Assembly: GCA_028551475.1 (NCBI GenBank)
Contig: CM052361.1
Location: 17,797,274 to 17,861,273, forward strand
DNA length: 64,000 bases
Source: Casuarina equisetifolia
Taxonomy: Eukaryota; Streptophyta; Magnoliopsida; Fagales; Casuarinaceae
Direction of reading: 5' to 3'
The notes beneath the pieces were generated by a model that saw nothing but the letters and a program-made list of their open reading frames with translations, searched no databases and was not told where the DNA came from. The translations under genes and the position numbers were made by a program. Below, piece by piece: positions 23,387-33,859 of the stretch. How positions within the stretch are numbered: the stretch's first letter is position 1; the number at the start of each line of letters is the position of its first letter.

Positions 23387-24892
23387 ATGCCGAAGTCCTC
23401 CAAGCCCGTTACCTCTGCTCCCGATGCCCCTGAAATTGAGGATATCACCGAGCACGACGATGTCCCCCTTCCTGGCTTCTCTGGGGTCTCTTTGGGCACC
23501 TCTCCGAGCCTTTCCTCGGCCTCTGCCCCTCTCCCCGTGCACAACCCCACCCCATGGGCTCCCTTCTTCGGCCAACCTTTATCATGGGCTCCCTATTACC
23601 TCTCCCAAACAGGCCCTTATCAGCCCGTCTCTGGCCCCTCTCACCTCTCCACCCAGCCCACCATACTAGCTGTTAGTCCCGGGCCTGACCCAGCCACGGG
23701 GCCTAACACCTCTAGCCTGGGTTCTTCCACTCTGGGCCAACCCTCCCTCTCAGGTGGGTCACCTTCTCCGGATCCGGGTAGCAATCCCTACCCGCTTCCC
23801 ACCTTTCCCCAATTTTTGGGTCCCGCCGACGGCTCAGGTTCGGGTTCGGGTAGCAATCCCTACCCGTTCCCCTACCCGTTTGTCGTTCCCCCTTCCGCCG
23901 CCGCCGGAAATCGCATTGAGCCTGGTGATCCTCTCTACACCGCCGTTTCGGACGGCCCCGAACTTCGATTGGTGGCTCAATCTCTCACCGGCGCCGACAC
24001 TTACCCAGTTTGGTCTCGCGACCTCCGCCGTGCCCTTCTCACGAAGGACAAAGACGGTTTTCTCGATGGCTCTGTCCCTCTGCCGGCGGATCCCCGCCTC
24101 GCTCGACAGTGGCGCAAGTGCTCCCAATTGGTTCGGACCTGGATTGGGAACACGATCTCGCCAGATGTGGCCGCCGGAATTCCCCCGACAGAAGATGCTC
24201 AGATTTTATGGGACCATCTCCGCGAGATGTACGGCCGCACGGATCGGGTGTGCCTTTTTCAGATCGATCGCTCTCTGATCGATCTGAAACAAGGAAACCT
24301 CTCGGTTTCCGTATTCTTCCATCGGTTCGCTGCCTTATGCAACGAACACGATCAAGCTGAAGAGAAACTTGAAGCCCCCGATTCCACGTTGCGCCAATAC
24401 CAGAAAATCAAAGAACACAACCGGGTTATTCATTTTTTATTGCTGTTAAATGAAACTTACAGTGGTTTTCGTTCGCAAATTCTGGCCATGGAACCGCCTC
24501 CTTCCTTGCGCCGTCTCTTCCATCTTGCTCTTCAGGAAGAACATCACAGATTGGCTTCATCCGAATATCTTCGGATCGGCGACTCGGTCGTCCTAACCAC
24601 TCGCGCCTCTGCCGCTCAGAGAGCTCTCGCGGCTCGGGGGTCTGGGGGCTGGAGCGCTAATTCGGCTCTAGGGTTTTCTGAGACCGAATCGCTTCAACCC
24701 CTCCAACCCTCTCTCGGCACAGACGGCTCAGATGCGCTAGTCGCTTCTGACGGCCATTATTCTTTTGACCCCGCGCGCTCATCAGACGGCCCGCACCGCA
24801 CGACCACTGCACCTGCAGTCCGCCAATCTAATGGCCAGCGCTCTTCGCCCGCTTCTCGCCGATCCAACGGTCCAAATGGTTCCCGCGGCTGA
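23387..24892 (+). CDS. Copia gag (ends at a premature TGA)
   Basis: 501 codons. After a proline- and serine-rich N-terminal part (residues 1 to about 185) comes the plant Copia gag core. It includes TYPVWSRDLRRALLTKDKDG, a WDHLREMYGRTDR segment and CNEHDQAEEKL, corresponding to the UBN2/retrotran_gag domain that builds the particle. Translation stops at TGA 24890-24892, just before the zinc knuckle (CDYCKRTNHTKDRC, 24917-24958), which continues in the same frame. The preceding sequence contains a duplicated gatccaacggtccaaat. In the first copy the codon before TCC is CGA and in the second it is TGA, so the stop is most simply a CGA-to-TGA change. Confidence 0.9.
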   Translation: MPKSSKPVTSAPDAPEIEDITEHDDVPLPGFSGVSLGTSPSLSSASAPLPVHNPTPWAPFFGQPLSWAPYYLSQTGPYQPVSGPSHLSTQPTILAVSPGPDPATGPNTSSLGSSTLGQPSLSGGSPSPDPGSNPYPLPTFPQFLGPADGSGSGSGSNPYPFPYPFVVPPSAAAGNRIEPGDPLYTAVSDGPELRLVAQSLTGADTYPVWSRDLRRALLTKDKDGFLDGSVPLPADPRLARQWRKCSQLVRTWIGNTISPDVAAGIPPTEDAQILWDHLREMYGRTDRVCLFQIDRSLIDLKQGNLSVSVFFHRFAALCNEHDQAEEKLEAPDSTLRQYQKIKEHNRVIHFLLLLNETYSGFRSQILAMEPPPSLRRLFHLALQEEHHRLASSEYLRIGDSVVLTTRASAAQRALAARGSGGWSANSALGFSETESLQPLQPSLGTDGSDALVASDGHYSFDPARSSDGPHRTTTAPAVRQSNGQRSSPASRRSNGPNGSRG

Positions 24893-27800
24893 TCCAACGG
24901 TCCAAATAATCTTTATTGTGATTATTGCAAACGAACAAATCACACTAAAGATCGATGCTGGAAATTGCATGGGAAACCAGCTGATAAAGAACAATTGGAC
25001 AAAAATGTGACATCTAACGCTATTTCTGTTCCAGATGGGTCCAATTCTCAGCTCACTGATGCCCAACTTCAACAGATTATGCAGGCTTTCAATCAACATG
25101 GAACTCCTGACAAAATTGCCAATTTTGCAGGTACTTCTTTTTGTTTTTCCAGCTCCTTATCTCCGACTGCATGGATTATTGATTCGGGTGCCAGTGATCA
25201 CATTATTTGTGACAAAAAATATTTTTCCAAAATTTATCCCCATCACCGATCTCTGTCCGTTCGTCTTCCGAATGGAACTCTGACCTCCATCACTGATATT
25301 GGTGATGTCCACCTTAGTAATTGTGTCACCCTACACAATGTCCTTTTTGTCCCTACTTTTCATTTCAACCTCATTTCTGTTTCCAAAGTTTGTAAAACAA
25401 ATGATTGTCGCCTTATTCTTGATTCCAACTTGTGTTTTTTCCAGGCCCGTTCGACTGGCAAACTGATGGGCTTGGGTAGCGTCCAACAAGGCCTTTATTT
25501 TTGGGTTCCAATTAATTCTGTTTTATCTGCTTGTCATTCTCCCATTCGAGACACCTTTTGTAATGCCAATTTTCTGAATAATAATAATATTCTCCACCAA
25601 CGTTTAGGCCATAGTGCCTCGTTCCCACTCCCAACATGTCCCATTTGTCCATTGGCAAAACAATCTCGCCAACCTTTCCCCTCTAGCACCTCTCGTGCCT
25701 CTTCCATTTTTTCCCTCATTCATCTTGACATTTGGGGCCCCTATCACACCCCCCATCGTGATGGGTCTCGTTTTTTCCTCACCCTTGTTGATGATTTCTC
25801 TCACGCTACATGGGTTTTCCTCATGCAATCCAAAACCCAAGTCTTACCTCATCTCACCCATTTTTTTACCCTTATTGCCACACAATTTCATACTTCTGTC
25901 CAACGTGTTCGCACTGATAACGCCCGTGATTTTTTTAATCATGCTTGTGCCTCATTCTTCTCATCCTATGGCATTCTCCATGAAAGTTCTTGCACCTACA
26001 CCCCTCAACAAAATGGGGTTGTTGAGCGCAAACATCGTCACCTTCTCGAGGTCGCTCGCGCTCTAAAATATCAAGCCTCCATTCCTGATATTTTTTGGGG
26101 CGATTGTGTGATCACTGCTGCCTACCTAATCAATCGCATGCCTTCTCGGGTACTTGCTGGTAAGACTCCCTTTGATCTCCTCTTTGGGAAGCCACCCGAC
26201 ACTGCTCATCTTCGTGTCTTTGGCTGTCTCTGCTTTGCCACCACCGTCGGACCTCGGGACAAACTTGGTCCCCGTGCCACGCGTTGTGTTTTTATGGGGT
26301 ACCCCCCTTGCAGAAGGGTTATCGTGTCTATGATCCCTCTACTGGTCTCTTCTTTATCAGCAGAGACGTTACTTTCCATGAGGATGTCTTTCCTTTTGCC
26401 ACTTCGTCTCCTCCGGATGGCCCCTCCGACTCCTCCCTCGGATCTCGGCCTTTCTTATTTGAGGATGATGTCTCAGCCCCCTATTATTGCCACCCCTCCT
26501 ACCCTCCCCTCCCCCTCCTATCCCCCCTGCTTCACCTCCTAATCCCTGCCCCTCTCCTCCTCTCTCCCTCAGCTATGCACCCACCCCTCCTACCCCTCTC
26601 GACACATCCCCCACCCCTTCTGCTTCTGATGACTCTTTGGCCATTGTTCCCTACCACCCTCCCTCACCACCTCCTTCCTCTCCTCCTGTTGTCCCTCGTC
26701 GCTCTGGGCGTCCCACTCGGCCCCCTACTTGGACGCAGGACTACCTTTGCTCCTCTGTATCCTCGCCCAGCACCTCCTACCTTATTTCCCACTACCTTAG
26801 CCTTGCTCGCCTCTCTCCTGACCACCTTTGCTGTATTAGTCGCATTTCTGCCGACGTGGAACCTTATTATTATCATCAGGCTATTAAAGATCCCAAATGG
26901 CAAAAGGCCATGGTGGATGAACTTCGTGCCCTTGCTGATAATCGCACCTGGGATGTGGTCCCTCGGCCCTCTCATCGGCGACCCATTGGCTGCAAATGGG
27001 TCTATAAGATCAAGTATAAGGCTGATAGCTCTATCGAACGTTATAAGGCTCGTCTTGTGGCCAAAGGTTACACTCAACAAGAGGGCTTCGACTATCAGGA
27101 CACTTTCTCTCCTGTGGCTAAAGAAGGCAATGTCCGTACTTTTCTAGCCATTGTTGCCTTTCGTGACTGGTCTCTCCATCAGATGGATGTTCATAATGCC
27201 TTCCTTCATGGTGATTTGGATGAGGAAATCTACATGGAGCTTCCTCCAGGTTTACGGAGACAGGGGGAGTCTCGGGTTTGTCGTCTCCGCAAATCCCTTT
27301 ACGGCCTTAAACAAGCTTCTCGCCAATGGTATGCCAAATTCACCTCTGCACTCACAGCTGCCCATTTTCGACAATCCCGTCATGATTATGCTCTCTTTAC
27401 CTGGCACAAAGGTACCTCCTCCATCTACTTGTTAATTTATGTTGATGATATTTTGATCATGGGCAACGACATTCTTGCTATTGAACGCTTCAAGAAGTTT
27501 TTACATTCCACTTTTCGGATTAAGAATTTGGGACCGCCCAAATATTATTTAGGCATCGAAATTGCCCGTTCCGACAAGGGTATTTGTCTTAGCCAACGTA
27601 AGTTTGTTTTGGAGATCATATCAGATGCTGGTTTATCTGGATGCAAACCTGCTATCATTCCTTTTGAACAAAATTTGAATCTCACCACACCTGAATATGA
27701 TGTTGGCGTCTCACCACTCGATGCGGACCCTCCGCTTAAGAATCCTTCAAGCTATCAGAGACTGGTTGGAAAATTTATCTATCTCACAATGACCCGACCT

Positions 27801-28478
27801 GATATCTGCTACTCAGTACAGATTCTCAGTCAGTTCATGCATCAACCCAAACAATCTCACATGAATGCAGCCTTGAAAGTTGTAAAATATTTAAAAGGAT
27901 GTCCTGGATTGGGAATTCTTCTCTCTCGACGTTGCAACATGGAAATGACCGCATACTGTGACACGGATTACGCCACTTGTCCCATGAGTAGGCGATCGAA
28001 TACTGGATTCTGCATTAAATTTGGAGATTCTTTATTATCATGGAAAACAAAGAAACAATCCACTGTTTCCTTGTCCTCTGCTGAATCTGAGTATCGAGCT
28101 ATGGCCAAAACTACTTGTGAAGTTATTTGGTTAAGAGGTCTTCTTCGGGATTTCGGTGTTCACGTAAAAGGACCCACTCTTCTGTTCTGTGACAATGACG
28201 CCGCTCTTAAACTTGCAGCAAATCCTATGGTTCATGAACGGACGAAACATATTGAAGTTGATTGCCATTTTACCAGAGATAAGATACATGAAGGTGTCAT
28301 TCGAACCAAGGAAATTCGAACTACAGAGCAACCTGCAGATATTTTTACCAAAGCGCTTTGCCACAGACAACATGCATATCTATTAAGCAAGCTAGGTGTG
28401 TTTGACGTTTATAAACCACCAAAACCACCAGCTCGAGGGGGAGTGTTGGAGATACGCATGTATATTTTCCCATATTAG
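24893..28478 (+). pseudogene. Copia pol (zinc knuckle to RNase H), two frameshifts
   Basis: The reading continues from gag through the zinc knuckle. The protease motif WIIDSGASDHIICD has its active DSG at 25181-25189. The integrase follows: RLGHSASFPLPTCPIC zinc region, HLDIWGPY, RTDNARDF, and NGVVERKHRHLLE with the DDE glutamate. The frame is lost at a run of six C (26302-26307) inside VFMGYPP|LQKGYRV, where one more C would restore it. A second shift lies within the C-rich stretch at about 26440-26510. The last frame (26487-28478) carries reverse transcriptase, with KWVYKIKYKADSSIERYKAR and YVDDILIMG (27438 on), and RNase H, with GFCIKFGDSLLSWKTKKQST and ERTKHIEVDCHF. It runs 35 bp into the 3' LTR. 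Both shifts are in homopolymer-like sequence, so base-calling error is possible. Confidence 0.9.
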
Positions 28479-28681
28479 CCAGATATATTTTTCTTTTTAG
28501 AGTTATCCACTTTAGGTATTGTTTGTATAATTAGCAACGTGAATATTCTTTTTGTATTATTTCTTTATTTGGTCCGTTTCCTTATTATTAAAGGAACGTG
28601 TCCTGTACATCTTTTCTCAAGAAAAAGCAATATACCTTTTTCCAAAACTCTCATGCTTTCACTCTTCCTTAGTTTGTGACA
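28444..28681 (+). repeat. 3' LTR of young Copia
   Basis: 238 bp, preceded directly by the polypurine tract gagggggag and followed by the CGTAC target duplication. The end of the pol frame overlaps its first 35 bp. It faces HCT-like 1 in the same orientation, so any transcription starting in this LTR would run toward that gene. Confidence 0.95.
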
Positions 28682-28686
28682 CGTAC

Positions 28687-29511
28687 TTATCATTAATTAA
28701 CAGTTGTGTCCCCTAATTGCTTTTTGTCAAGATCAAGATAGGCACATGATGCGCGGCTGATTTTGAGACCGGCTGACTGGCCATCTTGTTTCAACGGTTG
28801 GATCAAACCCGCACAGCCCGTGAGACGACCGCCGCGTACCTATGGGTGATTACATCAAAGGCTTACAAGCATGAAACTGGACAGGTGCCGAACCCAAAAA
28901 GGTCAACGAGCTTAAGTACTTACAAAAGAGGCTCTTATCATAATTACCCTTGCATCATTCTCCGTGATTACCCCTCCTCGATTCAACTTACTATGGCCAA
29001 TAGCCAAAGCCCTAACAAGCGACGTGACGCGGTGCAGTTGGCTTTTACTTGGATGAATCTATGTTCTTGTTATGATATGTTCTGGTTGTCATGGAACCGA
29101 TGCAGCGCACGGTCTGACTATTGCACCCCAAACATTTTCTAAATCTAAAGACAGCAAGACAGATATCAGATAATTTCGGAACTCCCAAGAGCTGAACTAT
29201 AAAATAACAAAGGATGTCAGAAAAGAAAAAGACGCGCTGCCAACTTGCACGTATAGTATTGATCAAAAGAGCTGTCGATTCGTGCAATCCAGCGAAGAAA
29301 GATTCTCCTTGATCCGTTTTATATCCAAGTCAGCGAAGAAAGAAAAGACAAAAAATATTAAGATAAGAATATAATGGGTTCACAGGTAATTATCGCATAC
29401 CTACATATTTTAAATTCTCTTCTGTGATGAATAAGCAGTAACTACAGTTGGTCTCTGGACCTGATTATAAGAAGAAGCTCGGAATCCACATCCTTAAAGT
29501 CCGAACCAAAG
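28687..29511 (+). promoter_or_regulatory. HCT-like 1 proximal promoter and leader
   Basis: This region matches the sequence upstream of HCT-like 2 (about 40236-40663), for example in aattgctttttgtcaagatcaagataggcacatgatg. It is longer, with about 350 bp found only here (roughly 28850-29280). GGTCAA at about 28899 is a W-box-like core on the complement. An ATG with a following GT at 29373 could suggest a mini-exon, but it is not conserved in the paralogue. Promoter function is inferred from position; no TATA box was assigned. Confidence 0.5.
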
Positions 29512-30897
29512 ATGATGATAACCTTTCAGTCTTCCTCCATAGTTGTTCCAAACGAGCACACCCCAAATGGGCTACTACCGTTGTCGGAGGTCGACCAAGG
29601 GATGCAGTGGACTCATGCACCTCTTATCTTCATTTACAAACCAAAGAACAGCAACGGAAATAATACTATTCCGTTTGAGATTGAAACGATGAAAAGTTCC
29701 CTGAGCCGCCTGTTGGTGCACTACTACCCACTAGCTGGCCGACTACACTGGATCGAAGGAGGTCGACTCGAACTTCATTGCAATGCCCTGGGAGCTCAAC
29801 TGTTGGAAGCTTACTCTGACGCAGAACTGGATGAGCTAGGTGATTTCACACCCACCGGAAGGATCCGAGATCTGATCCCTAAAATTGATTATACTTCTCC
29901 AATCGAGCTGTGGCCCTTGTTACTGGTCCAACTGACGAGGTTTCGCTGTGGTGGCCTTTGCGTTGGAATAGCCATCTCCCACATAATTGCTGATGGCCTT
30001 GCTGTAGCTCACTTCATCAACGCATGGGCTAAGTTGGCTCGGGGAGACCACCTGGGGAGCGATGAGATGCCATTTCATGATCGAACAGTGCTGCGATCAC
30101 GAGAACCGCTTATGCCGCCACGTTTTCATCATTTGGAGTTCACCAAACCACCACTTTTAATCGGTTGCTCCGACTCTAAAGCAGAGCAAAAGAAAGAAAT
30201 TAGTATCGCCATGCTGAAAGTCACCAAAGAGCAAGTTGAGGGACTTGAGAAGAAAGCCAACGAAAGCTTCGATCAAAGCATGGCGATGAAACGACCCTAT
30301 ACTAGATACGAAGCTATCGCCGGCCACATATGGAGGTGCGCATGTAAGGCACGCACAGGGGATAATCGTCAGCCAACAAGATTCCGCATCGGAGCTGACG
30401 TCCGAAATCGGCTAAAGCCACCTCTCCCTAAAGGATACTTCGGTAATGCAATTTTTGGTACCGAGACATCTACGTGTTTCTATGGCGACCTCTTGCACAA
30501 GCCTTTGGGTTATGCTGCTGGGAAATTGAGGGAAGCAATTGAAAGACTTACAGATGATTACATAAGGTCAGCTCTTGATACTATAACGAGTCAGAAAGAT
30601 GTTACTTGGCTGAGGAAAAACTTCCACGTCAGGGGAGTCCCAGAACCTTTCTTGGGGAATCCCAATGTCACCATCACCAGCTGGATCAATTTGCCATTAT
30701 ACAGTGCAGATTTTGGATGGGGAAAGCCTGTATACATAGGACCAGGTTTCTTAAATTCTGACGGCAGGGCATTTATCCTACCAAGTCCGGGAGATGGGTC
30801 TCTCATAGTAGTACAGGGTTTTCAAACGCGGTACATGGATTCTTTTAAGAAGATCTTCTATGAGAATATGATGCAGCAGCCATCTCCCAAGTTGTGA
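29512..30897 (+). CDS. BAHD hydroxycinnamoyltransferase-like (HCT/SHT type)
   Basis: Single-exon gene of 461 codons. BAHD enzymes move an acyl group from a CoA thioester, here probably p-coumaroyl-, caffeoyl- or feruloyl-CoA, to an alcohol or amine in the cytosol. Both family motifs are intact: HIIADG (catalytic His157, Asp161) and DFGWG (Asp400-Gly404). The N-terminus (ITFQSSSIVVPNEHTPNG) and LVHYYPLAGRL resemble shikimate or spermidine hydroxycinnamoyltransferases, and the length is typical. The acceptor cannot be fixed from sequence. The start may be ATG 29512 or the adjacent ATG 29515; the paralogue has only the second, which makes it the likelier one. A broken tandem paralogue lies at 40664-42445. 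A young Copia sits about 830 bp upstream and rotted Copia sequence follows within 200 bp. Confidence 0.92.
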   Translation: MMITFQSSSIVVPNEHTPNGLLPLSEVDQGMQWTHAPLIFIYKPKNSNGNNTIPFEIETMKSSLSRLLVHYYPLAGRLHWIEGGRLELHCNALGAQLLEAYSDAELDELGDFTPTGRIRDLIPKIDYTSPIELWPLLLVQLTRFRCGGLCVGIAISHIIADGLAVAHFINAWAKLARGDHLGSDEMPFHDRTVLRSREPLMPPRFHHLEFTKPPLLIGCSDSKAEQKKEISIAMLKVTKEQVEGLEKKANESFDQSMAMKRPYTRYEAIAGHIWRCACKARTGDNRQPTRFRIGADVRNRLKPPLPKGYFGNAIFGTETSTCFYGDLLHKPLGYAAGKLREAIERLTDDYIRSALDTITSQKDVTWLRKNFHVRGVPEPFLGNPNVTITSWINLPLYSADFGWGKPVYIGPGFLNSDGRAFILPSPGDGSLIVVQGFQTRYMDSFKKIFYENMMQQPSPKL

Positions 30898-31055
30898 GTA
30901 CTGATGGATCTTTGTTGAGTTCTGTCTCAAACTTTCTTTTTGGTTGTCCTTATCAAAGTATCTGTGACAAGAAAATGATTACTGACGAATAAGAGTGACG
31001 TAAGTTTTGGGTAAAGTCTAGTTCCTCTTCGAAGAGGAATTCTGGTGTCCACGTT
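30898..31055 (+). other. HCT-like 1 3' flank
   Basis: The sequence after the stop matches that after HCT-like 2 (about 42446-42620), including gttttgggtaaagcat. The 3' untranslated region was therefore duplicated with the gene. No polyadenylation signal was assigned with confidence. Confidence 0.5.
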
Positions 31056-33859
31056 TTGGGTAAAGCATGTAATAGTTTTCCTTTTAATGAAGTTTTGTTT
31101 CAAATAATATACCGATTATTGATTCAAGAGTCAAATCACCACATAATTTGTAACCCAAACTACTATCTCAACTTTAAAAGTTCCCCAAAATTTTCCATGT
31201 CTATCTATCTCCCAAATGGAAATAGATATTCCTTAATTTTTTTTGTTTGCAAATTATATAGTGATAAGAAATGTCCACTTCAATTTTTTGTTAATTTGTA
31301 TCTATTTCAAGAGTCATTGATTGGCAAGTTTATTGACTAGGGTAAATCTAACAACGCATTGTATTATTGGGTTTCTATTTTCGCCGAGATATCTTTCAAT
31401 TTCAATTGTATTCCTTCCAATAAGATTTCTTATTATGATACTAGTAAAGATAATAGAAATATTTTTCTTTTGCAATCACGTTTGAGCTATAGTGCAATTT
31501 TTTGTTTTCCAACGTGTCATGTGTGTCCCCTCACTCAAACGCGCTCCTTTACCAATCTGTGATTCACGCATCTCATCCCCATTTTTATTAATCCACTTGG
31601 GAACCACATCCCTCGTTACGTTGGTTTAAGATATTTTTAAAATATTATTGATGATTTTTTCTTGCAATATTTTGTTTTTATTATGCAATATAAGAACCAA
31701 ATATTGCAAGACATAACCAACTTTTGCTCCCATGTCCCAACATGGTTTCATAACTCGATCCAATGACTATGCTCAAATAAGACTCATAATATATATATTT
31801 TTTAATCATGAATGTTCTTCCTCCTTTTTTTAGTCCATAGAATTCATTATGAAAGTTTATACCCATATACTCCTATATATATATATAAAAGAGAGAGAGA
31901 GGTCCTTGAGCCTAGACAACTCCGGCTTCTAGAGGTTGTTATGACCCTAGAACGGCAAAGCCCATATTCCCGAATTTTTTTGGAGAAATTTTATGGTCAC
32001 TATATCCTACTTAATCAATAGAATGCTAAGCAATATTTTGGGAAGACAAACCCTACATGAGCTATTTTTGGGAGGGCCCCTTAATAATATTTGAGGGTCC
32101 GTTAATGTCTATGTTATGCTACTATTTTTGGATTTGAGATAAATTTATACCACGAGCCACCAAACGTATTTTCATGGGCTATTCAATTCTATGAAAAGGT
32201 TATGATCTATTTCATCTAACAAGGTGTAGATTTTATATCAGGATGTAAATTTCCATGATGATTTTTCCTTTCCAAGCCCAAGCGTTTCACACATCACCAG
32301 CCCGATCATGCGTTCCTACTTGATAATGATTCACTTCAAAGTGCTGTGTCTGATCCAATTATCAAGCACAGGGACTTCCCAACCACCTTCCTTGGAGCCT
32401 TCATCACAACCTTCCTCACCTATCAACCAGACAAAGATAACCGCACCACATTTGATAACCTCTCCTATGGGGTACAGATGCAAATTCATATTCATTTGGG
32501 CGCTTTCTTCCTCGGAGGTCACCAGACGAGGATTATGTCTACCCCACTCTTCCATTAGAAATTGCTTATACTACTTTCCCTTCTATCACTCTTACACACG
32601 CATATTGTAGCTGATATCTATTGGCAATGAACCTAAGGCATATGTTAAGGCCTCCAATGACCCAAATGGAAACTTGCAATTGAAGAGGAACCTAAAGCTT
32701 TATATGATAACAAGACCTGGGATATCGTACCATTATCACTTTGTTAAGAACCCATTGCCTATGTCTAGTCAAGAGCTGTGGAGGGCTAATGCATCCCTAG
32801 ATGTTCTCCTTGTAAATGGGTTGAAGTATCAAGTTGACACAATAGCTTAACATTAAAAAGCCCATGCTATGGCAAAAGAATTTATACAAAGCGAGGGACT
32901 TGACATCGAGAAAATTTTTTCCCAAATGAGTAAAGACATGATTTATTTTTTTATTTTATAGCTATGCTCTATGAATGATAACTTCATCAAATAGATGTTT
33001 ACAATACTTTCTTGATGATGACTTGGATGAAGAAATTTGACTCACTCGAAGGTTTCGAAATTAGGGGAAGAATTGATTATATAGATTGTGTAAATCCCTA
33101 TATGGACTCAAGCAAGCTTTCAAATTGTGAAATGCCAAGTTTAGGGTCATCTTCACAAATGTTAGATGTCATCAATTCAAGTATGATTATGCCTTATTTA
33201 CTTGGGAGAAAGGAAAATCATCCATCAACTTATTAATTTATTTTGATCATATACCAATTACTAGCAATGATGAAGCCATAATTGGAGCATTGAAAAGGCA
33301 TCTACACTCTAGTTTCCACAATTGGCTTTTGGAGATTTTTTTTTTTTAATTTCTTGGAAGACAAAGAAGCACTATATTGTATCAAGATCTTTACAATGAA
33401 TAAAAGATCATGGAAATCACTATCTATAAGGGTAATTTAGATTTGGAGTTTACCACATGATCTTGAAATTGAAGTAATAGACCAACAAAATTATGTTGTG
33501 AGAATAAAGTGACAATTAATATAATAGTGAATCTAGTCTTTTATTAGAGGATAAGGTATGTTGAAATTGATTGTCACTTCATAAGGAAAATTTTTTTGGA
33601 GTGCATAATTAAGTCAATGAAAATAAAAACAAAGGAGTAACCCACAAATATTTTTACAAAGCCATTGTGCTATAAATAGAATTTTTACTAATTAAGGAAA
33701 CTTGGTGTTTAGGTGACTATTTATTGCATGTTGTGGAAGGGCGTGACTAGTTATTGTATCAAATTAGGTGAATCTCTAGTATCTTGGTTAATAAAGAAGC
33801 AGCTAGCTATGTCACGATCATCAACTGAATCAAAGTATAGAGTGAGGCATCATCAACTT
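31056..33859 (+). pseudogene. Rotted Copia pol (protease to RNase H), copy I
   Basis: The order of a Copia pol can be followed with many stops. The protease flank is ESNHHIICNPNYYLNF...IYLPNGN (31110-31230). Then come CLFQESLIGK-like residues and YYWVS, and an integrase zinc remnant LSYSAIFCFPTCHVCPL (about 31481-31540). RQLRLLEVVMTLERQSPYSRIF follows (about 31915-31980). A decayed FHDDFSFPSPSVS (about 32250) stands for the integrase end. RT includes DLDEEI, RLCKSLYGLKQAF and YDYALFTWEKGKSSINLLIYFDHI (33020-33260). RNase H pieces are at 33500-33850, but in inverted order (C-terminal part before SYCIKLGESLVSWLIKKQ). Gag and 5' LTR are missing. Copy II lies at about 42640-45370. Confidence 0.8.

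Larger units (their letters stand above)
22955..28681 (+). mobile_element. Young Ty1/Copia retrotransposon (5,727 bp)
   Basis: This is a complete Copia element. The LTRs at 22955-23192 and 28444-28681 are each 238 bp, start TGTTGGAGATACG, end GTGACA and differ at one position (ctg versus ccg). A perfect 5-bp target duplication, CGTAC, flanks it (22950-22954 and 28682-28686). The primer-binding site TGGTATCACGAGCC is at 23193-23206. The polypurine tract gagggggag is at 28435-28443. The domain order gag, protease, integrase, RT, RNase H defines Copia. One nonsense codon and two frameshifts break the polyprotein, so this copy is not autonomous as sequenced. The near-identity of the LTRs implies recent insertion, about 830 bp upstream of HCT-like 1. 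Confidence 0.97.

Noticed and set aside
23424..24360. Several long open frames overlapping gag on both strands
   Set aside because: They are overlaps of the GC-rich gag coding sequence in other frames without domains.
29373..29450. Mini-exon ATGGGTTCACAG with a GT donor upstream of HCT-like 1
   Set aside because: The paralogue at 40555 lacks it, and the single-exon start at 29512/29515 matches the family N-terminus.
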